The notes under the pieces: model-generated
What the model saw: only the letters and a program-made list of their open reading frames with translations
Told to the model about the DNA's origin: nothing
Databases searched by the model: none
Shown: piece after piece, positions 35,481 through 44,274 of the stretch
Layout: each line of letters begins with the position of its first letter
Position numbering within the stretch: position 1 is the first letter of the stretch
Position numbers and translations under genes: made by a program
From: Streptomyces sp. S465
GTDB lineage: Bacteria > Actinomycetota > Actinomycetes > Streptomycetales > Streptomycetaceae
DNA length: 64,000 bases
Assembly: GCF_026898115.1 (NCBI RefSeq)
Contig: NZ_CP114036.1
Span: 1,798,001-1,862,000, forward strand
Reading direction: 5' to 3'

Positions 35481-37255
35481 TCCGGCCCCGTTTCGTCGAT
35501 CCGGTCGGCCACCGCCCGAGGCGTCCTGGCCGTGAGGATGTCGGTGATCGACACGGCGACCCCGAGCTGTGCCTCCATCCGGGAGGCCAGTTGAGCGGCG
35601 AGGAGTGAATGGCCGCCGAGGGCGAAGAAGTCGCAGTCCTCGGCGACGCTGTGCCCGAACACACCGCTGAAGGCGGCGAGGACACCCTCCAGGACACCGC
35701 CGTCGGACACGGACGGGGCTCCCGCCGCGGCCACCTGGTCCCGGTCGCCGGGCAGGACGGCCTCGCCGAGCGCGGCCACCTCGCGCCGCGCGACCTTGCC
35801 GGTCGGCTCCAGCGGGATCTCGGCGATGCGATGCGTGAACGCCGGGCACAGCTGGCGTGGCAGCCGTGCGGCGAACGCCGAGGCGAGCCGGCTGCGCAGA
35901 GGGTCGTCCAACGGGGCACCGGCAGCCGTTTGGACACCGATGGCGAGCGTGCCCGGATCACCGCGCACATAAGCCACCGCCCCCTTGACCTCCGGCACCT
36001 GGCAGGCGATGCGCTCGACCTCCTCCAGCTCTACGCGGAAGCCGCCTATCTTGACCTGGTTGTCGCCCCTGCCGAGGAAGCTCAACTGCCCGTCGGCACG
36101 GAGCGTTCCGAGGTCGCCCGTGCGGAAGTACCGAGCCCCGTTGCGTTCGATGAACCGGTCCGCGGTCGGCCCGCTCGCGCTGACGTACCCGAGCGCGACC
36201 CCGAGGCCACCGATCAGCACCTCTCCGGTGACACCAGGGGGGACCTCGTTCAGGTCGGCGTCCACGACGGTCACGGTGCAGCCGGACATCGGGCGGCCGA
36301 TCGTGCGCGGATCTTCCCCGCGCGCGGTGTCGGCCATGGTGGCGGCGATGGTCGTCTCGGTCGGCCCGTAGACGTTGATCACCCGCTCGGCGATCGTGCC
36401 GAGCCGGACGACGAGAGAGTCCGGGCAGGACTCACCGGCCACTACGGCGACCTCGACCTGGGGCAGTTTCTCGATCGCGGCGTACAGCGACGGCGTCATG
36501 CAGAGGTTGTCGATCTGCTGTCCGGCCAGGCCCTGTTCGAGGTTCTCCAGCGCGGTGTCGAGCGCGACGCAGGTGACGCCGTTGACGAACGGTGTGAGGA
36601 CCGACCACAGCCAGCCGTCGAACCCCGGCGAGACGACGGAGACGGCCCGGCTGCCCGGCCGGTATCCCAGCGATGCGGCATTGGCCAGAAAGTTCTCCAG
36701 GGCGGCGACCCCGACCCGCACCCCCTTCGGGTGGCCGGTGGTGCCCGAGGTGTAGACGACGTACGCCTCCGCCCCCGGCTCTTGGGAGGCCCAGGCGGCC
36801 GGGCCACGCCCGGCGGGCGGAAGTCCGGCGGGTGCGGTCTCGGTGCCGTCCGTGTCCACCACTGTGAGGCCCAGGTCGGCGGCGACGGGTTCCGAGGACA
36901 CGACCACCGAGCAACCGGCGTCCCGCACCACCCAGCGCAGACGTTCGACCGGGTGCCATTCGTCGAGCAGGACCGCCGACGACCCGTTCGCCCAGATCGC
37001 CAGCAGGCTGCTGAGCGCGTACCGCGACCGGCCGGCCATGACGGCGACACGATGGCCGGCTCCGGCTCCGGCCCGCTCCAGCCGGCCGGCCAGTGTCCGC
37101 GTCGAGGCGGAGACCTCCGCCCAGGTCAGCCCGCGGCCGTCGATGCCGATCACTCCGGCCCGGTCGGGGTGCTCGCTCGCCCACCGTTCCAGGGCCTGCT
37201 GCGCGCGTGATAATTGAGGAACGGCCGGAGTGCCGGTCAAAACAGGTTTGCTCAC
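35477..37255 (-). CDS. NRPS-like adenylation-PCP didomain protein
   Basis: Stand-alone loading protein of 592 residues. Adenylation core motifs: A3 YTSGTTGHPKG (168-178), A4 with the amine-binding Asp213 (GFDGWLW), A5 VYGPTETT (295-302), A7 YFRTGDLG (376-383), A10 PTGKVA with Lys487. The carrier domain follows, with phosphopantetheine Ser550 in LGGHSLL. No condensation or thioesterase domain. Asp213 shows an alpha-amino acid substrate; eye-aligned pocket residues suggest a large aromatic one. GTG 37255 has GGGGGAG upstream. Codon 15 is the rare TTA (37213-37211), implying bldA control. Confidence 0.92.
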   Translation of the reverse strand: MSKPVLTGTPAVPQLSRAQQALERWASEHPDRAGVIGIDGRGLTWAEVSASTRTLAGRLERAGAGAGHRVAVMAGRSRYALSSLLAIWANGSSAVLLDEWHPVERLRWVVRDAGCSVVVSSEPVAADLGLTVVDTDGTETAPAGLPPAGRGPAAWASQEPGAEAYVVYTSGTTGHPKGVRVGVAALENFLANAASLGYRPGSRAVSVVSPGFDGWLWSVLTPFVNGVTCVALDTALENLEQGLAGQQIDNLCMTPSLYAAIEKLPQVEVAVVAGESCPDSLVVRLGTIAERVINVYGPTETTIAATMADTARGEDPRTIGRPMSGCTVTVVDADLNEVPPGVTGEVLIGGLGVALGYVSASGPTADRFIERNGARYFRTGDLGTLRADGQLSFLGRGDNQVKIGGFRVELEEVERIACQVPEVKGAVAYVRGDPGTLAIGVQTAAGAPLDDPLRSRLASAFAARLPRQLCPAFTHRIAEIPLEPTGKVARREVAALGEAVLPGDRDQVAAAGAPSVSDGGVLEGVLAAFSGVFGHSVAEDCDFFALGGHSLLAAQLASRMEAQLGVAVSITDILTARTPRAVADRIDETGPE

Positions 37256-37305
37256 AAGATCTCCCCCTCAGCTCGCCGAAAAGCGGCGGACCCTCTTTCC
37301 ACCCG

Positions 37306-38013
37306 TCATCGCGGTTTGGTGGCCCACAGAATGACGTTCGTACCGAAGAACTTCTTGCGCCACCTGACATGCCGAAAACCGATTCCCCGCAGTACGCCGG
37401 CGACGTGCTCCGGTGACGCGAAGGCGAGGGTGCTGGATTCGAGGTAGGTGTAGGACTTCCGGTCGCGCGCCACGATCTGCCCCAGCAGCGGAACGACGAA
37501 GCGAATTCCCCACCGCATGACCGGCTTCATCAGACCGCTCGGGGGACACGTCTCGAGGATCGCGATCCGGCCGCCGGGCTTGAGTACGCGGAACTGCTCA
37601 CGAAGCACTCCGTCCAGGTCGGCGACGTTCCTGAGGAGATAGCCCTGGGTGATCCCGTCGAAGGACTCGTCCTCGAACGGCAGGCTCATCGCGTCCGCCT
37701 GTCGCCAACACACCGCGTCCGCACCGGGTTTGGACTTCGCCCGACGGAGCATCTCCGCCGAGAAGTCGACGCCCGTCACGGTGGCGTCGGGGTACCTGCG
37801 CGCCATCTCCAAGGCGATCACACCGGTCCCGGTGGCCAGGTCCACCAGCCGGCCGCCCTCGGCCGGTGCGACGCGCGCGGCCACCTCACGGCACCATTGC
37901 GCATGGCGGCCGAGGGTCATGACGAAATTCATCCGATCGTAGTACCCGGCGATCTTCTCGAAGATTCCGCGTACTTCGGAGCCCTTGTCATAAGGCGTAT
38001 CAGCACTGGTCAT
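37306..38013 (-). CDS. UbiE/COQ5-type C-methyltransferase
   Basis: SAM-dependent methyltransferase of 235 residues. Motif I VDLATGTG is at 57-64; GYLLRNVADLDGVLREQFRVLKPGG and GIRFVVPLLGQIVARDRKSYTYLESS are the UbiE/MenG signature regions. The family methylates a ring carbon of a prenylated quinol or phenol. ATG 38013 has GAGGGAG upstream; GTG 38031, overlapping the prenyltransferase stop, is an alternative. Being between a prenyltransferase and the NRPS-like genes, it probably modifies the pathway product, not menaquinone. Confidence 0.88.
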   Translation of the reverse strand: MTSADTPYDKGSEVRGIFEKIAGYYDRMNFVMTLGRHAQWCREVAARVAPAEGGRLVDLATGTGVIALEMARRYPDATVTGVDFSAEMLRRAKSKPGADAVCWRQADAMSLPFEDESFDGITQGYLLRNVADLDGVLREQFRVLKPGGRIAILETCPPSGLMKPVMRWGIRFVVPLLGQIVARDRKSYTYLESSTLAFASPEHVAGVLRGIGFRHVRWRKKFFGTNVILWATKPR

Positions 38014-38027
38014 CTCTCGGATCTCCC

Positions 38028-39023
38028 TCACTCGCTCATTGCCGACTCGACCCGGGCGAGATGATGACGTGCCCTTGAGTCCGTTCCGGAGACATCCGAC
38101 CAGACCAGGACGGCAACGGCGAGGAGCCCGATCACCGCCGAGCCCACCGACGGCCGCAGCCCGAAGAGCAGAAGACCGAGGAACGCCACGGACACATACA
38201 TGTCCCGCTGGCCGACGCGGTTGTATTCAACCGGCGTTCGGGCCCGGACCATCGACATCATGTTACCCGCGGCCGGCAGCACCATGAGGCCCACATAAGC
38301 CAGGCGATCGGGTATTGCGGTGGTGAGGACGAGCACCGGGAACGCGGCGTAGACCAGTGTGGTGGCTCCCGCGGCGACCCAGGCGGCCGAGTGCTGGGAC
38401 GGCATGAGCACAGGGATCGTCCTGAGCCCGGCTGCCTTGTCCCCCGCGTAGTCGGGAACATTCTTCATGATTCCCTTCGCGAAGTACCAGCAGAACAGGA
38501 ACACTCCGAGCACCAGCGGCACGGAGGAATCGTACCGGGGAATCTTCCACCACGAATTCCCGAGGAGCGCCCCCCCGATGTACGGCTCGGTGACCGCCAT
38601 CGAGAATACCGCCATGCCGATGACCGGACGGCCCTTCAGACGAAACCTCGGCGAGGAGTAGCCGAGAACCAGCAGGACGCTCAACACCCAAAGGAGAGTC
38701 AAGGCCAGGGATATCATCAGCGAAAGCAGGAGCATGATGCCCAGGCTCACGAACACGATCCTCTGGAGCAGTGCCTCCCCCGCCGTCTCGACCAGTTTCA
38801 AGCGGCCCGGTACGTTCTTCCCGTCCTCCACGAGATCGGTCACCGCATTGCGGGCGTTGGCGGCCAGCGGGGCGAGGACGTTGATGACGATGCCGAGCAC
38901 CACCGCGAGGTCGAAGCGGTGGTCGACCACGTACACGCCCACGCAGAACGAAAGGGGGCCGACGAGCAGCGTCCGTGGCCGCACGAGTTCGACCACCGCG
39001 GTGACACGTGCCATGCGGGGCAT
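38028..39023 (-). CDS. UbiA-family membrane prenyltransferase
   Basis: Integral membrane aromatic prenyltransferase of 331 residues with about eight or nine helices. Both diphosphate-Mg sites are present: NxxxDxxxD at Asn59-Asp63-Asp67 (NAVTDLVED) and DxxxD at Asp191-Asp195 (DYAGD). The family attaches isoprenoid chains to aromatic acids or quinols in the membrane. Start ATG 39023 has GAGAGG upstream. No prenyl diphosphate synthase lies in the cluster, so the donor would come from primary metabolism. Confidence 0.9.
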   Translation of the reverse strand: MPRMARVTAVVELVRPRTLLVGPLSFCVGVYVVDHRFDLAVVLGIVINVLAPLAANARNAVTDLVEDGKNVPGRLKLVETAGEALLQRIVFVSLGIMLLLSLMISLALTLLWVLSVLLVLGYSSPRFRLKGRPVIGMAVFSMAVTEPYIGGALLGNSWWKIPRYDSSVPLVLGVFLFCWYFAKGIMKNVPDYAGDKAAGLRTIPVLMPSQHSAAWVAAGATTLVYAAFPVLVLTTAIPDRLAYVGLMVLPAAGNMMSMVRARTPVEYNRVGQRDMYVSVAFLGLLLFGLRPSVGSAVIGLLAVAVLVWSDVSGTDSRARHHLARVESAMSE

Positions 39024-39078
39024 ACGTTAACCTCTCTCGTGGTCTCGCGTTTCCAGAAGATGGGCGCCCGGATCCGGG

Positions 39079-40461
39079 TCAGATGCGCGTGAGGGTCAGC
39101 CCGAATCCCTCACGGGGCCTCAGGGTGATGAGGGCTTTGGGCTCCGGCCCGACGGGATCCCGCAGGGAAATCTCGAACCTGGCGAGAACGGCGGCCAGGA
39201 ACATGCTCATCTCCATCATGGCGAACCCCTTGCCGATGCACATATGGGCACCGGCCCCGAAGGGCAGGTACTTCCCCTTGCCGGGAGTGCCGTCGAGGAA
39301 GCGCTCGGGAATGAATTCGTCGGGCCGTTCGTAAACGGCCGGATCCCGGTGGATGGCCGCGACGTTGAGCATCACGAACGTCCCCTTGGGCACCTCGGCC
39401 GAGCCGATGAGCGCGTCCTTCCTGGCCTGCCGCGGGATGGTCGGGGACGGCGGGAACAAGCGCATGCTCTCGTTGATGACGCAGTCCAGGAGCGCGCCGC
39501 CCTGGGCCTTCCGCCGCTCCTCCGCCGCCGGTGCGCACACCTCCTCCCGAACGCGCCCCTGCACGTCCGGGTAGCAGGCGAGCAGGTAGAGAATCCAGGT
39601 CAGCGCACTGGCCGTGGTCTCGTACGCGGCCACGAAGGTGGTGAGAACCTCGTCCCGGACCTCGCGGTCGGTCAGGCGGTGCCCGGCGTCGCCCACGGTG
39701 GCCGCCAGGAGGATGTCCAGCAGGTCATCGTGCTGTTCATCGGTCCCGCGTCGTTCGTCGATGATCCGGTAGACGAGATCGTCCAGGTCCTTGAGGATCG
39801 ACGTGAATTTCCGATTCCGCCGGCTCGGCACGCCCACCGGCAGGGAAAACGCCCCACGGATGCGGCGTTCGACGAAGTCGAGCAGGAAGGAGATGATGCC
39901 CGGTGTGAGGGTTTCGGACACGGTGTCGCCGGACCGGCTGAACATGCACATCGACACGGTGTCGAGAGCGAAGGCCAGCATCTCCTCATGGACGTCCAGG
40001 TCCGTCCGTTCCCTACCTTCCCATCGCCTCGTGCGCTCGGCGATCACCTCGGCCATCTTGTGCCGCATACCCGAAAGGCTGCCGCGGCTGTACATGGGCT
40101 GGAGGGCCCTTCGCCGCTTCAGCCAGTTCTCGTGCACCGGATTGCTGATAAGACCGTCCCCGAGGACCAGCCGCAGCGGATTCTCGCCGTCCGGTTTGCC
40201 GAAGGTGTGAATGTCGGAGAGCACGACGTCCGCCGCGGCGCTCCGATTCACGAAAATCATGCGCTTGGGGCCGACGTGGAAAGAGGAGACCTCGCCGCCG
40301 GCCGCGGCGGCGTGCTGGATGGCATTCAGCAGGTCCGACCGCAGGCGCAGCGCATCTCCGAATACCGGAACACGCACCCGCGGCGCGGTCGGCGCCGAGA
40401 GCACACCGCTGTCGTGCTGTACCCGCCTCGTAGGCAGCGTGCTCCCGAGTGTTCCTGCCAT
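39079..40461 (-). CDS. cytochrome P450 (second, PERF-type)
   Basis: P450 of 460 residues, longer than the first and with the class-II-like PERF segment (EFIPERFLDG, about 382-391). Haem Cys408 lies in FGAGAHMCIG, ExxR is Glu331-Arg334, I-helix AAYETT. It resembles CYP102/eukaryote-like bacterial P450s that oxidise lipid or terpene chains, so it may tailor the prenyl side chain. ATG 40461 is preceded by AAGGGATCGGGG. First gene of the leftward run; its 300-bp upstream gap holds the probable promoter and a palindrome. Confidence 0.9.
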   Translation of the reverse strand: MAGTLGSTLPTRRVQHDSGVLSAPTAPRVRVPVFGDALRLRSDLLNAIQHAAAAGGEVSSFHVGPKRMIFVNRSAAADVVLSDIHTFGKPDGENPLRLVLGDGLISNPVHENWLKRRRALQPMYSRGSLSGMRHKMAEVIAERTRRWEGRERTDLDVHEEMLAFALDTVSMCMFSRSGDTVSETLTPGIISFLLDFVERRIRGAFSLPVGVPSRRNRKFTSILKDLDDLVYRIIDERRGTDEQHDDLLDILLAATVGDAGHRLTDREVRDEVLTTFVAAYETTASALTWILYLLACYPDVQGRVREEVCAPAAEERRKAQGGALLDCVINESMRLFPPSPTIPRQARKDALIGSAEVPKGTFVMLNVAAIHRDPAVYERPDEFIPERFLDGTPGKGKYLPFGAGAHMCIGKGFAMMEMSMFLAAVLARFEISLRDPVGPEPKALITLRPREGFGLTLTRI

Positions 40462-40591
40462 CCCCGATCCCTTGTTTGGCCGACGCGTCAAGCAGAACGC
40501 CGGGATCCAGATCTCGCTCGTATATCGAGTACACCGGCGGACAATTCAGCCGCCTGGGAGCAGGCGCGCAAAAGCTCCCCCCATCGCGATA

Positions 40592-40604
40592 AAGGTTTAA
40601 CCTT
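40592..40604. promoter_or_regulatory. palindrome upstream of the biosynthetic run
   Basis: AAGGTTTAACCTT is a perfect 13-bp palindrome in locally AT-rich sequence, 131-143 bp upstream of the first P450 start. A second weaker one, CTCG-TATAT-CGAG, is at 40517-40529. They could be operators for a regulator encoded elsewhere. I find nothing else in the 300-bp gap 40462-40761. Confidence 0.4.
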
Positions 40605-40761
40605 CGCCGGCGCGACGGCGCAACATCATGGCAGGAAGGTGCCGTGAGCGGCTGCGCGGTGGGCGGCACGAGGGGCGGGCCGGGCCGGTGCGTCGCGGAC
40701 CGGTTCGACCGGAGATACGGGGGCACTCGAGGTCGAAGAAATGTGATGCGGACGAGTTGAG

Positions 40762-41271
40762 ATGCAGACGTTCCTGCCCCATCCCGACTTCCGGCGGTCG
40801 GCCCGTGAGCTCGACCGGCGGCGGCTGGGCAAGCAGCGCGTCGAGGCCCTTCAGGTCCTCCGCGGCCTGACGGTGCCCGGTTACGGCTGGCGGCGGCACC
40901 CCGCCGTGCGGATGTGGACCGGATACGAAGAGGCCCTCGTCCGGTACGGGCTGGAGATGTGCCGGGTGTGGCGGGAGCTGGGGCACCAGGACAGCTGCGC
41001 CGCCTCCCTGGTCGCCGACCTCGCCGCTCACCGCCCCGGCCTCCCGGTCCGCGGCCAGAGCGAACTGGCGGGGGCCGGGGAACTGCCGCCGTGGCTCGGT
41101 GACGCAGCCTTCCACCGCAGCCACCAGTCGGCTCTCGTACGCAAGGACCCCGGGGTGTACGCCCCCCGCTTCCCCGGCGTGCCGGACGACCTGCCCTACG
41201 TCTGGCCGGCCTCGGACCGGGAGGCCCCGGACGCGCCCCGCGGCGGACAAGATCTCAACAGCGGCCCGTGA
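40762..41271 (+). CDS. MSMEG_6728 family protein (Pyr_excise-like)
   Basis: A 169-residue conserved actinobacterial protein. The N-terminus MQTFLPHPDFRRSARELDRRR and LGKQRVEALQVLRGL, then HPAVRMWTGYEEALVRYGL and FHRSHQSALVRKDP are hallmark blocks of the MSMEG_6728 family, related to the small pyrimidine-dimer glycosylase-like fold. DNA-repair activity has not been shown for this branch as far as I know. Transcribed away from the biosynthetic run and probably unrelated to it. Confidence 0.82.
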   Translation: MQTFLPHPDFRRSARELDRRRLGKQRVEALQVLRGLTVPGYGWRRHPAVRMWTGYEEALVRYGLEMCRVWRELGHQDSCAASLVADLAAHRPGLPVRGQSELAGAGELPPWLGDAAFHRSHQSALVRKDPGVYAPRFPGVPDDLPYVWPASDREAPDAPRGGQDLNSGP

Positions 41272-41605
41272 ACAGGGCGATCGCGTCGGTGCTGAGGGGG
41301 TCCGGCTGATCGAGGGACGCCCTGCCGGAGGTCGCGAGTGCGGCGATGCCCTGACGGCCGGCGCCTCGCCGTTCCCCCACCCCGGCCTCGTACGAGCCGT
41401 CACCCTCGCACGACGCGGCGGCGCGGGCGTCAGCTCGGCAGGGCCCAGCCGGCGTCCGCGCCGGCGCTGCCCGAGCCGGTGGTCAGCGGCGCGTCCACCC
41501 GCTTCGGCGCGTCCGCCGCCCCCGGATGGCCGGCCGGCTGCGCGGCCGTGGTGGCGACCGCGCCTCGGCGTTGCGTCCGGTGCCGTTCAGGGACGCCCGC
41601 GGACG
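41272..41605. other. gap with no gene seen
   Basis: 334 bp between the convergent MSMEG_6728-like and SDR genes. I looked in all frames and saw no protein-like reading frame, no RNA gene and no strong terminator hairpin. It may be a decayed coding region. Confidence 0.5.
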
Positions 41606-42526
41606 TCAGCGGGCCCCGTACACCGGCTGCGGTGGCCCGGACGCGGCGAGCAGTTGCGCCACCGTCTCCCCGGCCTCGGCCGGGTTCCAGCGGGCTCCCT
41701 TGTCGGCGGTCGGGCCCGGCCGCCAGCCCTCCATCACCGTGATCCGTCCGCCCTCGGCCTCGAAGACCCGGCCGGTCACGCCGGCGCAGGCCGCGGAGCC
41801 CAGCCACACGACGAGCGGCGAGACGTTCTCCGGGGCCATCGCGTCGAAGACGCCCTCGCCGGGCGCCGCCATGGTCTCGGGGAAGGTCTCCTCGGTCATC
41901 CGGGTGCGGGCGGCCGGGGCGATCGCGTTGACCTGGACGCCGTAGCGGCCCATCTCGGCGGCGGCCACCAGGGTCAGGCCGACGATGCCCGCCTTGGCGG
42001 CGGAGTAGTTGCCCTGGCCGACGCTGCCGAGCAGGCCCGCCCCGGAGCTGGTGTTGATCACACGCGCCTCGGGGACCCGGCCCGCCTTGGCCTCGGCGCG
42101 CCAGTGCGCGGCCGCGTATGTGAGGGGCAGGAAGTGGCCCTTGAGGTGGACACGTATCACCGCGTCCCAGTCGTCCTCGTCCAGGTTGACAAGCGTCCGG
42201 TCGCGCAGGAACCCGGCGTTGTTGACGAGCGTGTCGAGCCGGCCGAAGGAGTCGAGCGCGGTGGCGACGAGGGATGCCGCGCCGTCGGCGGTGGCGATGT
42301 CACCGCCGTGCGCGACGGCCTCGCCGCCCGCCGCGCGGATCTCCTGGACGACCCGCTGGGCGGGGCCGCTGCCCGCTTTGGACCCGTCGAGGCGGACGCC
42401 GAGGTCGTTGACGACCACGTTCGCCCCCTCGGCGGCGAACGCCAGAGCGTGCGCGCGGCCGAGTCCACGGCCCGCGCCGGTGACGGCGACGACGCGTCCG
42501 GCGCACAGGGCGGTCGGTGAGGTCAT
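41606..42526 (-). CDS. SDR family oxidoreductase, steroid-catabolism type
   Basis: Short-chain dehydrogenase of 306 residues, longer than classical SDRs. Cofactor motif TGAGRGLG at 16-23, NNAG in LVNNAGFLRD, active-site Ser and YSAAK (QGNYSAAKAG). The N-terminal VVAVTGAGRGLGRAHALAFAAEGANVVVNDLG is typical of the MFE-2/Rv3548c branch. Divergent from echA20 across a KstR2-like operator, as an Rv3548c-like gene is in mycobacteria. Likely oxidises a hydroxyacyl-CoA intermediate. ATG 42526 preceded by AAAGGA. Confidence 0.85.
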   Translation of the reverse strand: MTSPTALCAGRVVAVTGAGRGLGRAHALAFAAEGANVVVNDLGVRLDGSKAGSGPAQRVVQEIRAAGGEAVAHGGDIATADGAASLVATALDSFGRLDTLVNNAGFLRDRTLVNLDEDDWDAVIRVHLKGHFLPLTYAAAHWRAEAKAGRVPEARVINTSSGAGLLGSVGQGNYSAAKAGIVGLTLVAAAEMGRYGVQVNAIAPAARTRMTEETFPETMAAPGEGVFDAMAPENVSPLVVWLGSAACAGVTGRVFEAEGGRITVMEGWRPGPTADKGARWNPAEAGETVAQLLAASGPPQPVYGAR

Positions 42527-42618
42527 GGTGGGCGTCCTTTCGGGCGGGGAGGCGGGGAGGTGAGTACCGCTCAGCGGCACGGCATTCCCCCGGCCTCCGG
42601 ATCGCTGCTAGCTTCGGC

Positions 42619-42634
42619 CTAACAAACGTTTGGT
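42619..42634. promoter_or_regulatory. KstR2-like operator 1
   Basis: CTAACAAACGTTTGGT; the complement reads ACCAAACGTTTGTTAG. It differs from operator 2 at only two positions and fits the KstR2 consensus AnCAAGnnCTTGnT at 8 of 10 fixed positions. It is centred between the divergent SDR and echA20 starts. Confidence 0.75.
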
Positions 42635-42655
42635 GGAAAGGTAGCTGATGCGCTC

Positions 42656-43405
42656 ATGGGTGTCTCCACCTCCGCCCCGCAAGAGGGCGTCGCCGTCGTC
42701 ACCGTGGACTTCCCCCCGGTCAACGCCCTCCCGGTGCGGGGCTGGTACGAGCTGGCCGCGGCGGTGCGCGCGGCCGGCGCCGATCCGCAGGTGCGCTGTG
42801 TGGTGCTCACCGCCGAGGGCCGCGGGTTCAACGCGGGCGTGGACATCAAGGAGATGCGGCGCGCGGACGGACACGGTGCGCTGATCGGCGCCAACCGCGG
42901 CTGCTTCGAGGCGTTCGCCGCGGTCTACGAGTGCGAGGTCCCGGTGGTCGCCGCCGTCCACGGCTTCTGCCTGGGCGGCGGCATCGGCCTGGTGGGCAAC
43001 GCGGACGCGATCGTGGCCGGCGACGACGCCACCTTCGGGCTGCCGGAGCTCGACCGGGGCGCGCTCGGCGCGGCCACGCACCTCGCCCGGCTCGTGCCCC
43101 AGCACCTGATGCGGGCCCTGTACTACACCTCGCGCACCGCGACGGCCCAGGAACTGCACCGGCACGGCTCGGTGTGGCGCGTGGTGCCGCGCGCGGAGCT
43201 GCGGGCGGCCGCCCTCGAACTGGCCGGCGAGATCGCCGCCAAGGACGGCTACCTGATCCGGCTGGCCAAGGCCGCCATCAACGGCATCGACCTGGTCGAC
43301 GTACGCCGCAGCTACCGCTTCGAGCAGGGCTTCACCTTCGAGGCCAACCTCAGCGGCGTCGCGGACCGGGTGCGGGACGCCTTCGGCGCGGACGAGGAGC
43401 GGTGA
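42656..43405 (+). CDS. echA20: enoyl-CoA hydratase family, EchA20-like ring hydrolase
   Basis: Crotonase-fold protein of 249 residues. The oxyanion-hole segments are GRGFNAGVDIKEM and FCLGGGIGLVGNADAIV. The sequence is like mycobacterial EchA20, which hydrolyses ring D of the bicyclic steroid remnant rather than hydrating an enoyl-CoA. The immediate coupling to ipdA (GTGA, 43402-43405), ipdB and ipdC supports this strongly. ATG 42656 gives the family N-terminus; the ribosome site is weak. First gene of the rightward operon under operator 1. Confidence 0.88.
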   Translation: MGVSTSAPQEGVAVVTVDFPPVNALPVRGWYELAAAVRAAGADPQVRCVVLTAEGRGFNAGVDIKEMRRADGHGALIGANRGCFEAFAAVYECEVPVVAAVHGFCLGGGIGLVGNADAIVAGDDATFGLPELDRGALGAATHLARLVPQHLMRALYYTSRTATAQELHRHGSVWRVVPRAELRAAALELAGEIAAKDGYLIRLAKAAINGIDLVDVRRSYRFEQGFTFEANLSGVADRVRDAFGADEER

Positions 43406-44274
43406 GCGTGCCCCGGGACAAGACGATGACGGCCGACGACATCGTCGGCCGGCTGCGCAGCGGCATGACGGTCGGCATCGGCGGCTGGGGCTCGCGCCGC
43501 AAGCCGATGGCCCTGGTACGGGCGCTGCTGCGGTCGGACCTCACCGACCTGACCGTGGTCTCCTACGCCGGTCCGGACGTCGGTCTGCTCGCGGCGGCGG
43601 GGAAGATCCGCAAGCTCGTCACGGCGTTCGGCACGCTCGACTCGATACCGCTGGAGCCGCACTTCACCGCCGCCCGGCAGCGCGGGGCGTTCGAGATGGT
43701 CGAGCTCGACGAGGCGATGCTCATGTGGGGCCTGACCGCCGGGGCGCAGCGGCTGCCGTTCATGCCGGTCCGGGCCGGTCTCGGGTCGGACGTGATGACG
43801 GTCAACCCGTCGCTGCGCACGGTCAGGTCGCCCTACGACGACGGGGAGGAACTGGTCGCGGCCCCGGCCCTGCGCCTGGACGCCGCCCTGGTCCACCTCA
43901 ACCGCGCCGACCGGCACGGCACCGGGCAGTACCTGGGGCCCGACCCGTACTTCGACGACCTGTTCTGCGAGGCCGCCGACCACGCGTACGTCTCCTGCGA
44001 GCGGATCGTCGACACCGCGGATCTGCTCACGGCGCACGGGCCGCAGACCCTGCTGGTCAAGCGCCTGTTCGTGGACGGGGTCAGCGAGACACCGAACGGC
44101 GCGCACTTCACCTCCTGCGCGCCCGACCACGAGCGGGACGAGTCCTTCCAGCGCGCCTATGTCCGGGCGGCCCGCGATCCCGAGGCGTGGCCGGCCTTCG
44201 TGAGACGGTTCCTGTCCGGGGACGAGGCCGCCTACCAGGCCGCCGTCACCGCGTTCCACCAGGAGGACGCATGA
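43402..44274 (+). CDS. ipdA: steroid ring C hydrolase subunit IpdA
   Basis: Alpha subunit, 290 residues, of the class I CoA-transferase superfamily. GIGGWGSRRKPMALVRALLRSDLTDLTVVSY is characteristic of IpdA, and LGPDPYFDDLFCEAADHAYVSCERIV and GAHFTSCAPDHERDE agree. With IpdB it hydrolyses the last steroid ring (COCHEA-CoA) instead of moving CoA. GTG 43402 overlaps the echA20 stop; a second in-frame GTG is at 43408. The stop overlaps ipdB (ATGA). Confidence 0.9.
   Translation: MSVPRDKTMTADDIVGRLRSGMTVGIGGWGSRRKPMALVRALLRSDLTDLTVVSYAGPDVGLLAAAGKIRKLVTAFGTLDSIPLEPHFTAARQRGAFEMVELDEAMLMWGLTAGAQRLPFMPVRAGLGSDVMTVNPSLRTVRSPYDDGEELVAAPALRLDAALVHLNRADRHGTGQYLGPDPYFDDLFCEAADHAYVSCERIVDTADLLTAHGPQTLLVKRLFVDGVSETPNGAHFTSCAPDHERDESFQRAYVRAARDPEAWPAFVRRFLSGDEAAYQAAVTAFHQEDA

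Noticed and set aside
37306..38013. UbiE homologue as the menaquinone methyltransferase MenG
   Set aside because: The family fit is good, but it is embedded between the prenyltransferase and NRPS-like genes with no menaquinone genes near; a pathway-specific paralogue is more likely, though not proven.
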